Positions 33,239 through 42,060 of a stretch of DNA of 64,000 bases are shown here, piece by piece. Position 1 is the stretch's first letter. Each line of letters starts with the position of its first letter. The position numbers and the translations under genes were made by a program. The notes under the pieces were generated by a model. The model did not search any database. It was not told the DNA's origin and saw only the letters and a list, made by a program, of their open reading frames with translations. Origin of the DNA: Veillonellaceae bacterium (GTDB taxonomy: Bacteria; Bacillota; Negativicutes; Veillonellales; Dialisteraceae); assembly GCA_025992895.1 (NCBI GenBank), contig DAJPGA010000001.1, forward strand, positions 1,134,501 to 1,198,500, written 5' to 3'.

Positions 33239-33291
33239 ATTATACAATATGAAAAGCCGTTGTGGCGCAGATGTCCGTTTTCTTGTATAAT
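33239..33291 (+). promoter_or_regulatory. Divergent promoters of the decarboxylase and scpA
   Basis: Minus strand: TATAAT (33239-33244). Plus strand: TATAAT (33286-33291), with TGGCGC 17 bases before it as a weak -35. Confidence 0.5.
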
Positions 33292-33353
33292 ATCTTATTC
33301 TTATGTTAATATGTAATGATAAGACGAGATGAAAAATGGGAGGTCCTGGCAGG

Positions 33354-34076
33354 ATGGCTGATTCGGTCAATACGGAATATCAAGTGAATATCCCTGTTTT
33401 TGAGGGACCGATGGATCTGCTTCTCCATCTGGTTACGAAGAATCGAATTGATATCCATGATATACCGATTCAGAGCATTACCAGCCAGTACCTGGACTAC
33501 CTCAATGCAGCCAGTGAATTCGACCTGGAGCTTGGGAGCAGTTTCTTTGCCATGGCATCCACGCTGCTTCTTATCAAATCCAGAGTGCTCCTTCCAAAGA
33601 GAAGGCAGGAGGAAACGGGAGATGAGAGTGAGCAGGAAGATCCCCGCGGGGAACTGGCAAGGTCTCTGGAAACATTCCAGATGATCAAGGAAGTGAGAAG
33701 GCGTATTTCCGAACTCATGGAAGAGGAACGCCCCTACCATGGGAAGGAGCCTGAAGATGTCAGGAATGCTGCGTTTACCGGAAGCATTCCTGTCGCCCGG
33801 TTGCAGGCCGCTTTCTTTGCCCTTTATGATGCAATCCATGAAGAGGAGGAACGCTGGGTGCCTCCGGAAGAGGTTTCCCTTGAAGCGGAGATTGAAACGC
33901 TGGGAAGCACGCTGAAAAGACAGGGGAAAGTGGAATTTCGTTCTTATTTTGCAAAACAGAAGACAAGGCTGCGGCTGGCTGTGACGCTGATGGCTCTTTT
34001 GGAGCTGATGCGCCTTGGCAAAGCCAGACTCAGGGATACCGCTAAAGGCCTTGTCATTGAAGGGGGAATACAATGA
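33354..34076 (+). CDS. scpA: Segregation and condensation protein A
   Basis: 240 residues from ATG at 33354, since the upstream ATG at 33336 contains the GGGAGG site. The kleisin N-terminus is YQVNIPVFEGPMDLLLHLVT, followed by SQYLDYLNAASEFDLELGSS and the helix that binds the SMC neck. The C-terminal winged helix ends RLRLAVTLMALLELMRLGKA. ScpA bridges the SMC heads in the chromosome condensation complex. It overlaps scpB by four bases. First gene of a run that continues through ispH. Confidence 0.95.
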   Translation: MADSVNTEYQVNIPVFEGPMDLLLHLVTKNRIDIHDIPIQSITSQYLDYLNAASEFDLELGSSFFAMASTLLLIKSRVLLPKRRQEETGDESEQEDPRGELARSLETFQMIKEVRRRISELMEEERPYHGKEPEDVRNAAFTGSIPVARLQAAFFALYDAIHEEEERWVPPEEVSLEAEIETLGSTLKRQGKVEFRSYFAKQKTRLRLAVTLMALLELMRLGKARLRDTAKGLVIEGGIQ

Positions 34077-34606
34077 GCAGTCTTGACCGTATGGCCGGCC
34101 TTTTGGAAGCATTTCTTTTTGCCAAGGGAGATCCCGTCTCCCTGAAGGAAATGGCAGAGGCGCTGGAAGAAGACTCATTGAAAATAAAGGAAGCACTTCA
34201 TGTGCTTCAGGAAAAATACGACAAGCCTGATTCAGGCATTACGCTCCATCATACGGGAGCGGGCTGGTCACTCACGACGAAGAAGATGTATGACGAATGG
34301 CTCTCCTCCCTTCTGGGGAAACAGAGCCCGCTTTCCTCTTCTGCGCTTGAAACGCTGGCTGTCGTAGCATTCAAGGAACCGGTCACCCGCACGGAAATCG
34401 AGAAAATCCGCGGAGTTTCTGCAGGAAGAGTCCTGGCAGGACTCCTTGAAAAGGGACTGATCGAAGAACGCGGGCGTCTGGATGTGCCCGGAAGACCTAT
34501 TTTATACGGCACGACGAAACGGTTCCTGCAGTGTACGGGTCTTAGTGATATCAGCGAACTTCGGACAAGATGGTCCGGGAAGCTGGATGAAGGAGAATTA
34601 TTTTGA
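34073..34606 (+). CDS. scpB: Segregation and condensation protein B
   Basis: 177 residues. Two winged-helix units; typical segments are LEAFLFAKGDPVSLKEMAEA, SALETLAVVAFKEPVTRTEI and KIRGVSAGRVLAGLLEKGLI followed by GRPILYGTTKRFL. It dimerises and binds the middle of ScpA in the SMC complex. Coupled by overlaps at both ends (ATGA with scpA, TTGA with the pseudouridine synthase gene). Confidence 0.95.
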   Translation: MSSLDRMAGLLEAFLFAKGDPVSLKEMAEALEEDSLKIKEALHVLQEKYDKPDSGITLHHTGAGWSLTTKKMYDEWLSSLLGKQSPLSSSALETLAVVAFKEPVTRTEIEKIRGVSAGRVLAGLLEKGLIEERGRLDVPGRPILYGTTKRFLQCTGLSDISELRTRWSGKLDEGELF

Positions 34607-35325
34607 AAGAACGCTTACAGAAAATTTTAGCACGTGCCGGTATTTGCTCCCGCCGCAAGGCAGAAGAGCTGATTGTTTCCGGCAAGGTGCGCGTCAACGG
34701 CAAAGTCGTCAAGGAACTCGGGTCGGAAGCCGATTCGTTCTCTGACAGGATTGAGGTGCTTGGCGAGACTGTAAAGCCGGAGAAGAAGCGCTGGTTCCTC
34801 TTTTACAAGCCGGACGGCGTCATTACTTCGGTATCTGATCCGGAAGGAAGAAGGACGGTCATGGATTACTTCAGGAACATCAGGGAAAGAATATTCCCTG
34901 TAGGCCGTCTCGATTATCATTCGGAAGGTCTCCTTATCATGACAAATGACGGAGAACTCGATAATATCCTGACGCATCCGAAGCATGAAGTGAAGAAGGT
35001 GTACGAAGTCACCGTCAGGGGCAGGTACTCCCCGAAACTGGCGGAAAAAATGTCCAAAGGCGTCCGCATCGATACCGGCGTGACAGCACCCTGCGAAATC
35101 GAAGTCATCGGTTATGACAAGGAAAAGAACAAGACGCAGGTCCGCATGACGCTTCATGAAGGAAAGAACCGCGAAATCAGAAAGATGATGGCAGCTTACC
35201 ATTATCCGGTATTTGAACTGAAACGTGTCAAGTATGCATTCCTGACGCTGGACGGGCTTTCCAGAGGAAGCTACCGCCGTCTGACGAATGAGGAGGTGCA
35301 GAAGTTATATGAGCTCGGGAAATAA
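34603..35325 (+). CDS. rluB: Ribosomal large-subunit pseudouridine synthase B
   Basis: 240 residues with a TTG start overlapping the scpB stop. The N-terminal S4-like domain reads RLQKILARAGICSRRKAEEL. The catalytic motif PVGRLDYHSEGLLIMTNDGE near residue 102 contains the essential Asp, and LHEGKNREIRKMMAAYHYPV near 187 is conserved. It belongs to the RsuA/RluB/RluE family. RluB, modifying the 23S rRNA at position 2605 in E. coli numbering, is the usual assignment for a gene next to scpB. Confidence 0.9.
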   Translation: MKERLQKILARAGICSRRKAEELIVSGKVRVNGKVVKELGSEADSFSDRIEVLGETVKPEKKRWFLFYKPDGVITSVSDPEGRRTVMDYFRNIRERIFPVGRLDYHSEGLLIMTNDGELDNILTHPKHEVKKVYEVTVRGRYSPKLAEKMSKGVRIDTGVTAPCEIEVIGYDKEKNKTQVRMTLHEGKNREIRKMMAAYHYPVFELKRVKYAFLTLDGLSRGSYRRLTNEEVQKLYELGK

Positions 35326-36568
35326 GACAATCTGCATCATAGGAGGCGGCGTGGCCGGCCTTCTGGCGGCTGTGACCGCAGCTGACGAGGGAGCTTCTGT
35401 CAAGCTCTTTGAGAAAATGTCCAAGGTGGGCCTCAAGATGGGCATCACGGGGAAAGGACGCTGCAATCTGACAAACAGCGCACCGATTATGGACTTCATT
35501 GCAAAGACGCCCGGAAACGGGAAGTTCCTGTACAGTGCTTATGAAAAATTCAACAATGAAGACCTTCTGGACCTGCTTCACGGCTGGGGCCTCAAGACGA
35601 AAGTGGAACGCGGCGGAAGAGTATTTCCTGCAAGCGATGATGCGCAGGAAGTCCGCCATCTTTTCATGGACCTTTTGAGAAAGAAGAAGGTAGAGCTTCA
35701 TCTGGATGAATCTGTCACCCGCATCCTGACAAAGGACGGGGAAGTATCCGGCATCGTGACGGACAAGGGAAGCTATGGCGCCGGCGCTGTTATCCTCTGT
35801 ACGGGCGGCTCCTCTTATCCGCGCACCGGCTCGACCGGCGACGGCTACCGTATGGCAAGAGAGCTTGGACACAAGGTCACAGCAATCCGCCCTGCGCTGA
35901 TTCCTCTTGTCTGCAAGGAATCCTACTGCAAGGAACTGCAGGGACTTTCCCTGAAGAATGTATCCTTTTCCATTGATGCAGGCGGAAGAAGGAAAGCCAG
36001 CGAATTCGGTGAGATGCTTTTCACGCATTTCGGCGTAAGCGGCCCGATTGTCCTGATGCTTTCCGACAAGGCATCGCTCTGGCTGTCACAGGGCCATGAG
36101 ATTAAGGCCTCCATCGACCTGAAACCGGCCCTGACAGAAGACGTACTCGACAAGAGAGTCCTTCGCGATCTGGAAACGTACCATCTGAAACAGATGGCAG
36201 GCGCTCTCCAGGATCTGATGCCGCACAGGATGATCGACGTCATCCTTTCCCTTGCCGGCATCGAAAGAGACCTTCCTGTCAGCGATCTCAAGAAGGCGCA
36301 GAGAATTGCGCTTGTCAAAACGATGAAAGCCATGCCGCTCACCGTGACGGGGACGCGTCCGATTTCGGAAGCCATCGTTACAGCGGGAGGCGTTTCCGTC
36401 AAGGAAATCAATCCGTCCACGATGGAATCCAAAGTGGTTAAAAATTTATATATGGCGGGCGAAGTGCTTGATGTCCATGCATTTACAGGCGGCTACAATC
36501 TGCAGGCTGCTTTCTCCACAGGGCATCTGGCGGCGCTTTCCGCAGTAAGGAGTCTGGAAAATGCGTAA
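35309..36568 (+). CDS. HI0933-family FAD-dependent flavoprotein (BaiN-like)
   Basis: 419 residues from ATG at 35309 (GAGGAGG 13 bases upstream); overlaps the previous gene by 17 bases. FAD motif CIIGGGVAGLLAAVTAADEG near residue 8, the KMGITGKGRCNLTNS family signature near 48, LCTGGSSYPRTGSTGDGYRM near 170, and the C-terminal ...MAGEVLDVHAFTGGYNLQAA. Members include BaiN, linked to bile-acid dehydroxylation, but the ubiquitous role is unknown. The position between rluB and cmk is conserved in clostridia-like genomes, so a general metabolic function is more probable than bile-acid conversion. Confidence 0.88.
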   Translation: MSSGNKTICIIGGGVAGLLAAVTAADEGASVKLFEKMSKVGLKMGITGKGRCNLTNSAPIMDFIAKTPGNGKFLYSAYEKFNNEDLLDLLHGWGLKTKVERGGRVFPASDDAQEVRHLFMDLLRKKKVELHLDESVTRILTKDGEVSGIVTDKGSYGAGAVILCTGGSSYPRTGSTGDGYRMARELGHKVTAIRPALIPLVCKESYCKELQGLSLKNVSFSIDAGGRRKASEFGEMLFTHFGVSGPIVLMLSDKASLWLSQGHEIKASIDLKPALTEDVLDKRVLRDLETYHLKQMAGALQDLMPHRMIDVILSLAGIERDLPVSDLKKAQRIALVKTMKAMPLTVTGTRPISEAIVTAGGVSVKEINPSTMESKVVKNLYMAGEVLDVHAFTGGYNLQAAFSTGHLAALSAVRSLENA

Positions 36569-37238
36569 ATTATCTATTGCGATCGACGGACCTGCAGGTG
36601 CAGGCAAGAGTTCTGTCTCCAAAATTCTGGCAGCAAGACTCGGGTATGCCTATCTTGATACCGGCGCCATGTACAGGGCTGTCACATACGAAGTCCTCAG
36701 CAAAGGGATTTTTGATGAAACAGAAATCGTCCTCATGACCAATAAGATTGACATGGAAGTGAAGCCTGACAAGGATGCCATGCTTGTCTTCGTCGATGGG
36801 GAAGATGTAACGCCTTTCTTAAGGACCGCTGACGTTTCTGCCCATGTTTCCTGGGTATCTGCCATGGCAGGCGTCAGAAGAGCCATGGTCAAGATCCAGA
36901 GAAAGCAGGCAGAAAAGGGCGGAATCGTCCTTGATGGAAGAGATATAGGAACGACAGTCCTTCCCAATGCCGATGTGAAGATTTTCCTGACGGCTTCTGC
37001 TCATACAAGAGCCATCCGCCGCTGCAAGGAGCTTGCTGCTGCCGGACAGGATGTGACACCCGAAGGCATTGAGGAAGATATCGAAAAGAGAGATTATCAG
37101 GACAGCCACAGAGCTGTTTCTCCTCTCCGCCAGGCCGACGATGCCGTTCTTCTTGATAACGGGGATCTGACACTCGAAGAGACCGCAGATGCCATCATCA
37201 GCATCTGCAGGGAAAAATTCCCCGGATTTGATGCGTAA
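36561..37238 (+). CDS. cmk: Cytidylate kinase
   Basis: 225 residues, overlapping the flavoprotein gene by eight bases. P-loop SIAIDGPAGAGKSSVSKILA, substrate loop AYLDTGAMYRAVTYE, the CMP-binding insert ending DVTPFLRTADVSAHVSWVSA, and DGRDIGTTVLPNADVKIFLT. It phosphorylates CMP and dCMP. Size and motifs are normal. Confidence 0.96.
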   Translation: MRKLSIAIDGPAGAGKSSVSKILAARLGYAYLDTGAMYRAVTYEVLSKGIFDETEIVLMTNKIDMEVKPDKDAMLVFVDGEDVTPFLRTADVSAHVSWVSAMAGVRRAMVKIQRKQAEKGGIVLDGRDIGTTVLPNADVKIFLTASAHTRAIRRCKELAAAGQDVTPEGIEEDIEKRDYQDSHRAVSPLRQADDAVLLDNGDLTLEETADAIISICREKFPGFDA

Positions 37239-37253
37239 GCAGGCGGTATTCAA

Positions 37254-37862
37254 ATGGGATACAAAATTGTAAGGGCTATACTCGATTTCTTTTTCTTCAT
37301 CGTATTCCGCCTCCATGTGGAAGGCAGGGAAAACGTGCCGGAAAAAGGCGCCATCATTGTAGCGCCCAATCATAAGAGCTACTGGGATCCGCCAATGATC
37401 GGGGTTGCTTTCAAGACGCGTATTGTACACTTCATGGCCAAGGAAGAACTTTTCAAGAATCCTGTTTTCGGCTGGGTCATCCGTCAGTTCGGCACTTTTC
37501 CGGTCCGCCGCGGCGTGACTGACAGGGCTGCCATCCGTCAGGCTGTCAAGGTTTTGAAGGATGGTTATCCGCTTGGCATATTTGCAGAAGGCACCCGTAT
37601 CAGAAGAGAAGGTCTTGGCAAGTTCCATTCAGGCATGGCATCCCTTGCTCTGATGACAGGGACGCCCATTCTTCCGGTAGCCATTGTCGGATCCATGCAT
37701 ATGACAAAATGGAGTGCGCATCCGGCTGTCCTCATCGGGAAACCGATCCCGGTCAAAAAAGAAAAGGCAACAGAAGAAAAAATCGAAGCTCTGAATGAAC
37801 TGGTCAAAAAAGAAATTCTTACTATGGCCGAAGAATACAAGGCAAGATTCCAGAAACATTAA
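37254..37862 (+). CDS. plsC: 1-acyl-sn-glycerol-3-phosphate acyltransferase
   Basis: 202 residues with an N-terminal hydrophobic segment (AILDFFFFIVFRLHVEG). The acyltransferase motif I NHKSYWDPP (HX4D) is near residue 38, motif III FAEGTRIRREG near 107, and a proline motif in TPILPVAIVG near 141. It adds the second acyl chain to form phosphatidic acid. It lies 15 bases after cmk and upstream of ispH, a common clostridial/Negativicutes order. Confidence 0.92.
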   Translation: MGYKIVRAILDFFFFIVFRLHVEGRENVPEKGAIIVAPNHKSYWDPPMIGVAFKTRIVHFMAKEELFKNPVFGWVIRQFGTFPVRRGVTDRAAIRQAVKVLKDGYPLGIFAEGTRIRREGLGKFHSGMASLALMTGTPILPVAIVGSMHMTKWSAHPAVLIGKPIPVKKEKATEEKIEALNELVKKEILTMAEEYKARFQKH

Positions 37863-37931
37863 TTTTGGTCATTAATCATATCGAACTTTTTTATACATAA
37901 CATCGATTTCAATCTATAGCGAAAGCGGGGA

Positions 37932-39842
37932 ATGAAGAAAAAACATATGGAAATTTATAGAGCTGATGTCATGGGATTCTGCTACGGCGTCAAAAGGGCA
38001 ATGAAAATTGCCGAAAAAGCCGCAAAAGACGGAGTAAAAGCCGTAACGTACGGCCCTATTATCCATAATCCGCAGGTGGTCGGAAGACTAGCTGAAGCAG
38101 GGGTTCCTGCGGTTAATGAACTGGATGAGGTCAAAGATGAGATTGTTATAATTCGCTCGCACGGAGTGGGCCCTTCGTGTTATAATACACTTAAGTGCAA
38201 AAATCTAGCCCTAATGGACGCAACCTGTCCATACGTCAAACGCAATCAGGAAATCACAAGGCAGCTTGTTGCGGACGGAAAGCAGGTTGTACTCATCGGT
38301 GAAAAGAAGCACCCGGAAATGAAAAGCGTGGCTGAATGGGCGGTGGGACATTCTTACATGGTGGAAACGATGGAGGATGTAGACGCACTCCCGCCAATGC
38401 AGGAAGCCCACATAGTCATACAGACTACGTTTTCGGTTGCTCTTGCTGACAGGCTGATCACTGCCATCAAACAGAAGGTACCCGTGGTACACGTCAACAA
38501 ATCCATTTGTGACGCAACGATGCAGAGACAGCAGGCAGCGCGTGAGCTGGCGCGGAAAGTAGATGTGATGATCGTCATAGGCGGGCGCAACAGCGCAAAT
38601 ACCGGACGATTGGCAGAAGTCTGCCGCAGTGAAGGCGCCGTAACGCATCACATTGAAACGGCTGAAGAGCTAAAACCAGAATGGTTCCGCAGTCAGGACA
38701 AGATTGGCATCACCGCCGGTGCATCCACACCGGACTGGATCATAGAGGAGGTAGTTTGTATTATGGAAAACATGAAGGAAATGCTGGATCAGGAGGAAAT
38801 GAACCTGGATGTACACAAAGGCAGCGTAGTTGAGGGTAAGGTTATCGAAGTTCTCGATGACAAGGCTTACATCTCCTTTGGCTACAAGACCGAAGCTGTG
38901 CTTCAGGCTCATGAATATTCCTACCCGGCACCGGCATCCCTCAAGGATGTGCTGAAGATCGGAGATACACTCCGTGTTCAGGTAGTAAGCGGAGTTAAGG
39001 AAGACAGCACGATTTATGTGTCTAAGATTAAAGTTGACCGTCTGGCTGACTGGGATGTTGTTGAAGAAGCATTCCAGAAGGGCGAACCTGTTGAATGCGA
39101 AGGCATTGAAGCAATTAAAGTCGGACTGCTCGTTCAGATCAAGTCTCTGCGCGGTTTCATTCCGCTGTCCCAGGGGGATCTGCGTTTCGTACATTCCCTG
39201 CAGGGTCTTGTTGGACAGAAGTTCCAGGCTAAGATTCTCGAAGTAGATCGCACAAAGAACAGACTGGTTCTTTCCCGCAAAGCTGTACTGGAAGACCAGA
39301 GAAATACAGAAATGGACGAAATCGAAGAAGCTTACCAGAACGGCACCGTTCTGCAGGGCACCGTTAAGAAGATCATGCCATACGGCGCATTCATCGGAAT
39401 CAACGGCGTGGAAGGACTGCTCCACATCTCCGATATCTCCTGGAAGAAGATTGGCAAAGTAGAAGACGTTCTCAAACCAGATCAGGTCATTGATGTCAAA
39501 ATCAAATCCTTCGATCGTGAAAAACAGAGAATCTCCTTCACACACAAAGACTGCCTCCCGAACCCATGGGAAACCGCTGTACATGATCACCAGATCGATG
39601 ATGTAGTAGACGCTAAAGTCGTTAAGATCCTTGAATTCGGCGTAATCGTTGAGCTCGAAGACGGACTGACCGGCCTGCTCCACATCAACGAAATGACCGA
39701 TGATCACAACAAGAAACCGGGCGATATCTGCCAGGTAGGCGACGATCTGAAAGTCCGCATCATCAACATTGATGAAGGACGCAGAAGAATCTCCTTCAGC
39801 CTCGTAGAAGCTCCCGTTCATGACGCTCCGGAAGAAGCTTAA
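37932..39842 (+). CDS. ispH: IspH (HMBPP reductase) fused to ribosomal protein S1 domains
   Basis: 636 residues. Residues ~5-285 are the [4Fe-4S] enzyme 4-hydroxy-3-methylbut-2-enyl diphosphate reductase: cluster cysteines in GFCYGVKRAMK, ATCPYVKRNQ and KSICDATMQRQ, the acid residue in VLIGEKKHPE, and AGASTPDWIIEEV at the domain end. Residues ~300-630 hold four S1 RNA-binding repeats (GSVVEGKVIEVLDDKAYISF, EGIEAIKVGLLVQIKSLRGF, QGTVKKIMPYGAFIGINGVE, DAKVVKILEFGVIVELEDGL). It finishes the MEP isoprenoid pathway and probably also supplies S1 function. This fusion is known in clostridia and Negativicutes, so it is a lineage marker. Start could also be ATG at 37947. Confidence 0.95.
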   Translation: MKKKHMEIYRADVMGFCYGVKRAMKIAEKAAKDGVKAVTYGPIIHNPQVVGRLAEAGVPAVNELDEVKDEIVIIRSHGVGPSCYNTLKCKNLALMDATCPYVKRNQEITRQLVADGKQVVLIGEKKHPEMKSVAEWAVGHSYMVETMEDVDALPPMQEAHIVIQTTFSVALADRLITAIKQKVPVVHVNKSICDATMQRQQAARELARKVDVMIVIGGRNSANTGRLAEVCRSEGAVTHHIETAEELKPEWFRSQDKIGITAGASTPDWIIEEVVCIMENMKEMLDQEEMNLDVHKGSVVEGKVIEVLDDKAYISFGYKTEAVLQAHEYSYPAPASLKDVLKIGDTLRVQVVSGVKEDSTIYVSKIKVDRLADWDVVEEAFQKGEPVECEGIEAIKVGLLVQIKSLRGFIPLSQGDLRFVHSLQGLVGQKFQAKILEVDRTKNRLVLSRKAVLEDQRNTEMDEIEEAYQNGTVLQGTVKKIMPYGAFIGINGVEGLLHISDISWKKIGKVEDVLKPDQVIDVKIKSFDREKQRISFTHKDCLPNPWETAVHDHQIDDVVDAKVVKILEFGVIVELEDGLTGLLHINEMTDDHNKKPGDICQVGDDLKVRIINIDEGRRRISFSLVEAPVHDAPEEA

Positions 39843-39851
39843 TTGAAACTG

Positions 39852-39880
39852 AAAAAGACCGCCGCCGGCGGTCTTTTTTA
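39852..39880 (+). terminator. Terminator after ispH/S1
   Basis: AAAAAGACCGCC-GCC-GGCGGTCTTTTTT. Confidence 0.9.
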
Positions 39881-40010
39881 TATGGCGGGCGAAAATGGAG
39901 AAATCAGGGGATAAACCGCGTATTCTTTATCATTTCCTGCTTTATCGCAGCTTTTCTTTGCTTTACGACTTCTCATAGACGGAAGAGGGCTCTTATGGTA
40001 AACTATAAAC

Positions 40011-40039
40011 TTGACATCTATAAGGGCAGGGCATACAAT
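40011..40039 (+). promoter_or_regulatory. Promoter of der-plsY-gpsA
   Basis: TTGACA (40011-40016), 17 bp, TACAAT (40034-40039). The 300-base gap 39843-40142 otherwise holds only the terminator above and a ~100-base leader without clear structure. Confidence 0.75.
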
Positions 40040-40142
40040 TTTTTATAAGGATAAAAATGGGAAAGTGTTGCTATCCTGAATAGAATTTTACATAAGAAGA
40101 TTACTGGACCAATGAAAGGTCCAAAGGAAAGGACAGGGAATC

Positions 40143-41471
40143 ATGAGTAAACCTCTCGTAGCCATTGTAGGCAGACCGAATGTAGGAAAATCGACACTCA
40201 TTAATGGTCTGGCGCAGCGGCGCGTTTCCATTGTAGAGGACATCCCCGGCGTAACAAGAGACAGAATTTATTGCGATGTAAAGTGGCTCGACAGAGAGTT
40301 CACATTGATCGATACGGGCGGAATTGAATTCAAGGACGAAAGAGACCAGATCTCCAGCGGCATCCGTCAGCAGGCAGAACTGGCCATGGATGAAGCCGAC
40401 GTGATTCTTTTCGTTGTGGATGCAAGGACAGGAATGACGGCAGACGATGAAACAATTGCAGGACTTCTCAGGAGGACAGGAAAACCGGTTGTTCTCTGCG
40501 TCAACAAAGTAGACAGTGAAAACCAGGAAATGGATGTCTATGAATTTTATTCACTCGGACTTGGAGATCCAGTTGGAATTTCTGCCGTCAACCGTCTTGG
40601 TTTCGGCGAACTTCTCGACCGAATTACGGAAGGCTTCCCTGCAAGAACGGAAGAGTCTTCTGAAGACATTATCCGCACTGCGATCGTAGGCCGTCCGAAT
40701 GTCGGAAAATCCACACTGATTAATTCACTTCTCGGATACCAGAGATCCCTTGTGGCTGACGAAATGGGGACGACGCGCGACGCAGTCGATTCCGTATGGA
40801 AGTTCAAGGGAAAGACATTCGTGCTGGTCGATACAGCCGGCATGAGAAAGAAGAGCAAGATTGACGAGCCTGTTGAAAAATACAGCGTCATCCGCTCGAT
40901 CCGCGCTATCGACAACTGCGACGTAGCCATCTTCATTCTGGATGCCGAGGATATGCTGACAGAGCAGGATAAGAAGATCATAGGCTACATCCATGAAGCA
41001 GGGAAAGGCCTGATCCTCTTCGTCAACAAATGGGATACGATTGAAAAGGGAAATACAACAAATGTTGAGTTTGAAAAGGAAATCAGAAAAGGACTTCCTT
41101 TTGCATCCTATGCGCCGGTTCTTTTCGGATCGGCTCTTACCAAGCAGAGAATCCACCGTCTTGGCGATATGATCTATGCAGTGGCTGAACAGGCAAGCCT
41201 TCGTGTTCCGACCGCTGTTCTCAACGACCTTCTCGAAGATGCCAAGATGGTCAATCCGCCACCGGCTCATTCCGGCCGCGTGGCAAAGATTTACTACATG
41301 ACGCAGGTAGGGGTTCGTCCGCCGACGTTTGTCATGTTTGTGAATGACGCCAACCTGATACACTTCTCCTATGTCCGCTTCATGGAAAACAGGCTGAGAG
41401 AAGCGTTCAGCTTTGAAGGGACGCCTATCCGCATTGTTATCAGAAGCAAGAAGGATGGTGGAGACGACTGA
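40143..41471 (+). CDS. der: Ribosome biogenesis GTPase Der (EngA)
   Basis: 442 residues with two tandem GTPase domains. G1 motifs are GRPNVGKSTLINGLAQRRVS near residue 10 and GRPNVGKSTLINSLLGYQRS near 183. G3 motifs are DTGGIE and DTAGMRKKSK, and G4 motifs are NKVD and NKWD. The C-terminal KH-like domain follows (RVAKIYYMTQVGVRPPTFVM). It is needed for 50S assembly. Its stop overlaps the start of plsY (TGATG). Confidence 0.97.
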   Translation: MSKPLVAIVGRPNVGKSTLINGLAQRRVSIVEDIPGVTRDRIYCDVKWLDREFTLIDTGGIEFKDERDQISSGIRQQAELAMDEADVILFVVDARTGMTADDETIAGLLRRTGKPVVLCVNKVDSENQEMDVYEFYSLGLGDPVGISAVNRLGFGELLDRITEGFPARTEESSEDIIRTAIVGRPNVGKSTLINSLLGYQRSLVADEMGTTRDAVDSVWKFKGKTFVLVDTAGMRKKSKIDEPVEKYSVIRSIRAIDNCDVAIFILDAEDMLTEQDKKIIGYIHEAGKGLILFVNKWDTIEKGNTTNVEFEKEIRKGLPFASYAPVLFGSALTKQRIHRLGDMIYAVAEQASLRVPTAVLNDLLEDAKMVNPPPAHSGRVAKIYYMTQVGVRPPTFVMFVNDANLIHFSYVRFMENRLREAFSFEGTPIRIVIRSKKDGGDD

Positions 41472-42055
41472 TGGAATCATTCCTATGGATTGTGCTCTCC
41501 TATTTTATCGGCGCAATCCCAAGCGGGTATATCATTGGCAAAGTATTTTACCATGTCGATCTTAAAAAGACGGGAAGCGGCAATATCGGTGCAACGAATG
41601 CATACCGTGAGCTTGGCGTCGTTGCCGGACTTTCCGTATTTATCTGTGATTTTTTGAAAGGATTCATCGCCGTTCATCTGGGGATGCCTGATCCGCTCAT
41701 TGTTCTGGCATGCGCTATTGCAGCCATCGTAGGGAATGACTGGTCCATTTTCCTGCACTTCAAGAGCGGGAAGGGTGTTGCCTGCGGTGTTGGTGCCTTT
41801 GCTTATATTTCAGCTCCGGCTGTTCTTTGTGCCTTTGCTGTATGGCTTCTTGTCTTCAAGGCAAAGCACATCGTGTCTTTAAGTTCTATCATAGCTGCCC
41901 CTGTCGTAGCTCTTGTCCTTCTCATTGAAGGCGCTTCTGCCGAATATGTCATATTCGCAGCTCTGGCAGCCGTGATTGTTATCGGGAAGCACAAAGATAA
42001 CATCAAAAGGCTCCTGAAAGGGGAAGAAAAGCCGATTACAAGAGAAAAGAGGTAA
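41471..42055 (+). CDS. plsY: Glycerol-3-phosphate acyltransferase PlsY
   Basis: 194 residues with about five membrane segments. Conserved loops: GAIPSGYIIGK, GSGNIGATNAYRELG and KSGKGVACGVGAF. It transfers the acyl chain from acyl-phosphate to glycerol-3-phosphate, the first step of phospholipid synthesis; PlsC (37254) then adds the second chain. Coupled to der and followed by gpsA, which makes its substrate. Confidence 0.95.
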   Translation: MESFLWIVLSYFIGAIPSGYIIGKVFYHVDLKKTGSGNIGATNAYRELGVVAGLSVFICDFLKGFIAVHLGMPDPLIVLACAIAAIVGNDWSIFLHFKSGKGVACGVGAFAYISAPAVLCAFAVWLLVFKAKHIVSLSSIIAAPVVALVLLIEGASAEYVIFAALAAVIVIGKHKDNIKRLLKGEEKPITREKR

Positions 42056-42060
42056 GTCTT

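Noticed and set aside
35309..36568. BaiN-like gene as a bile-acid dehydroxylation enzyme
   Set aside because: The family is almost universal, the genes around it are housekeeping (rluB, cmk), and no other bai genes are seen.
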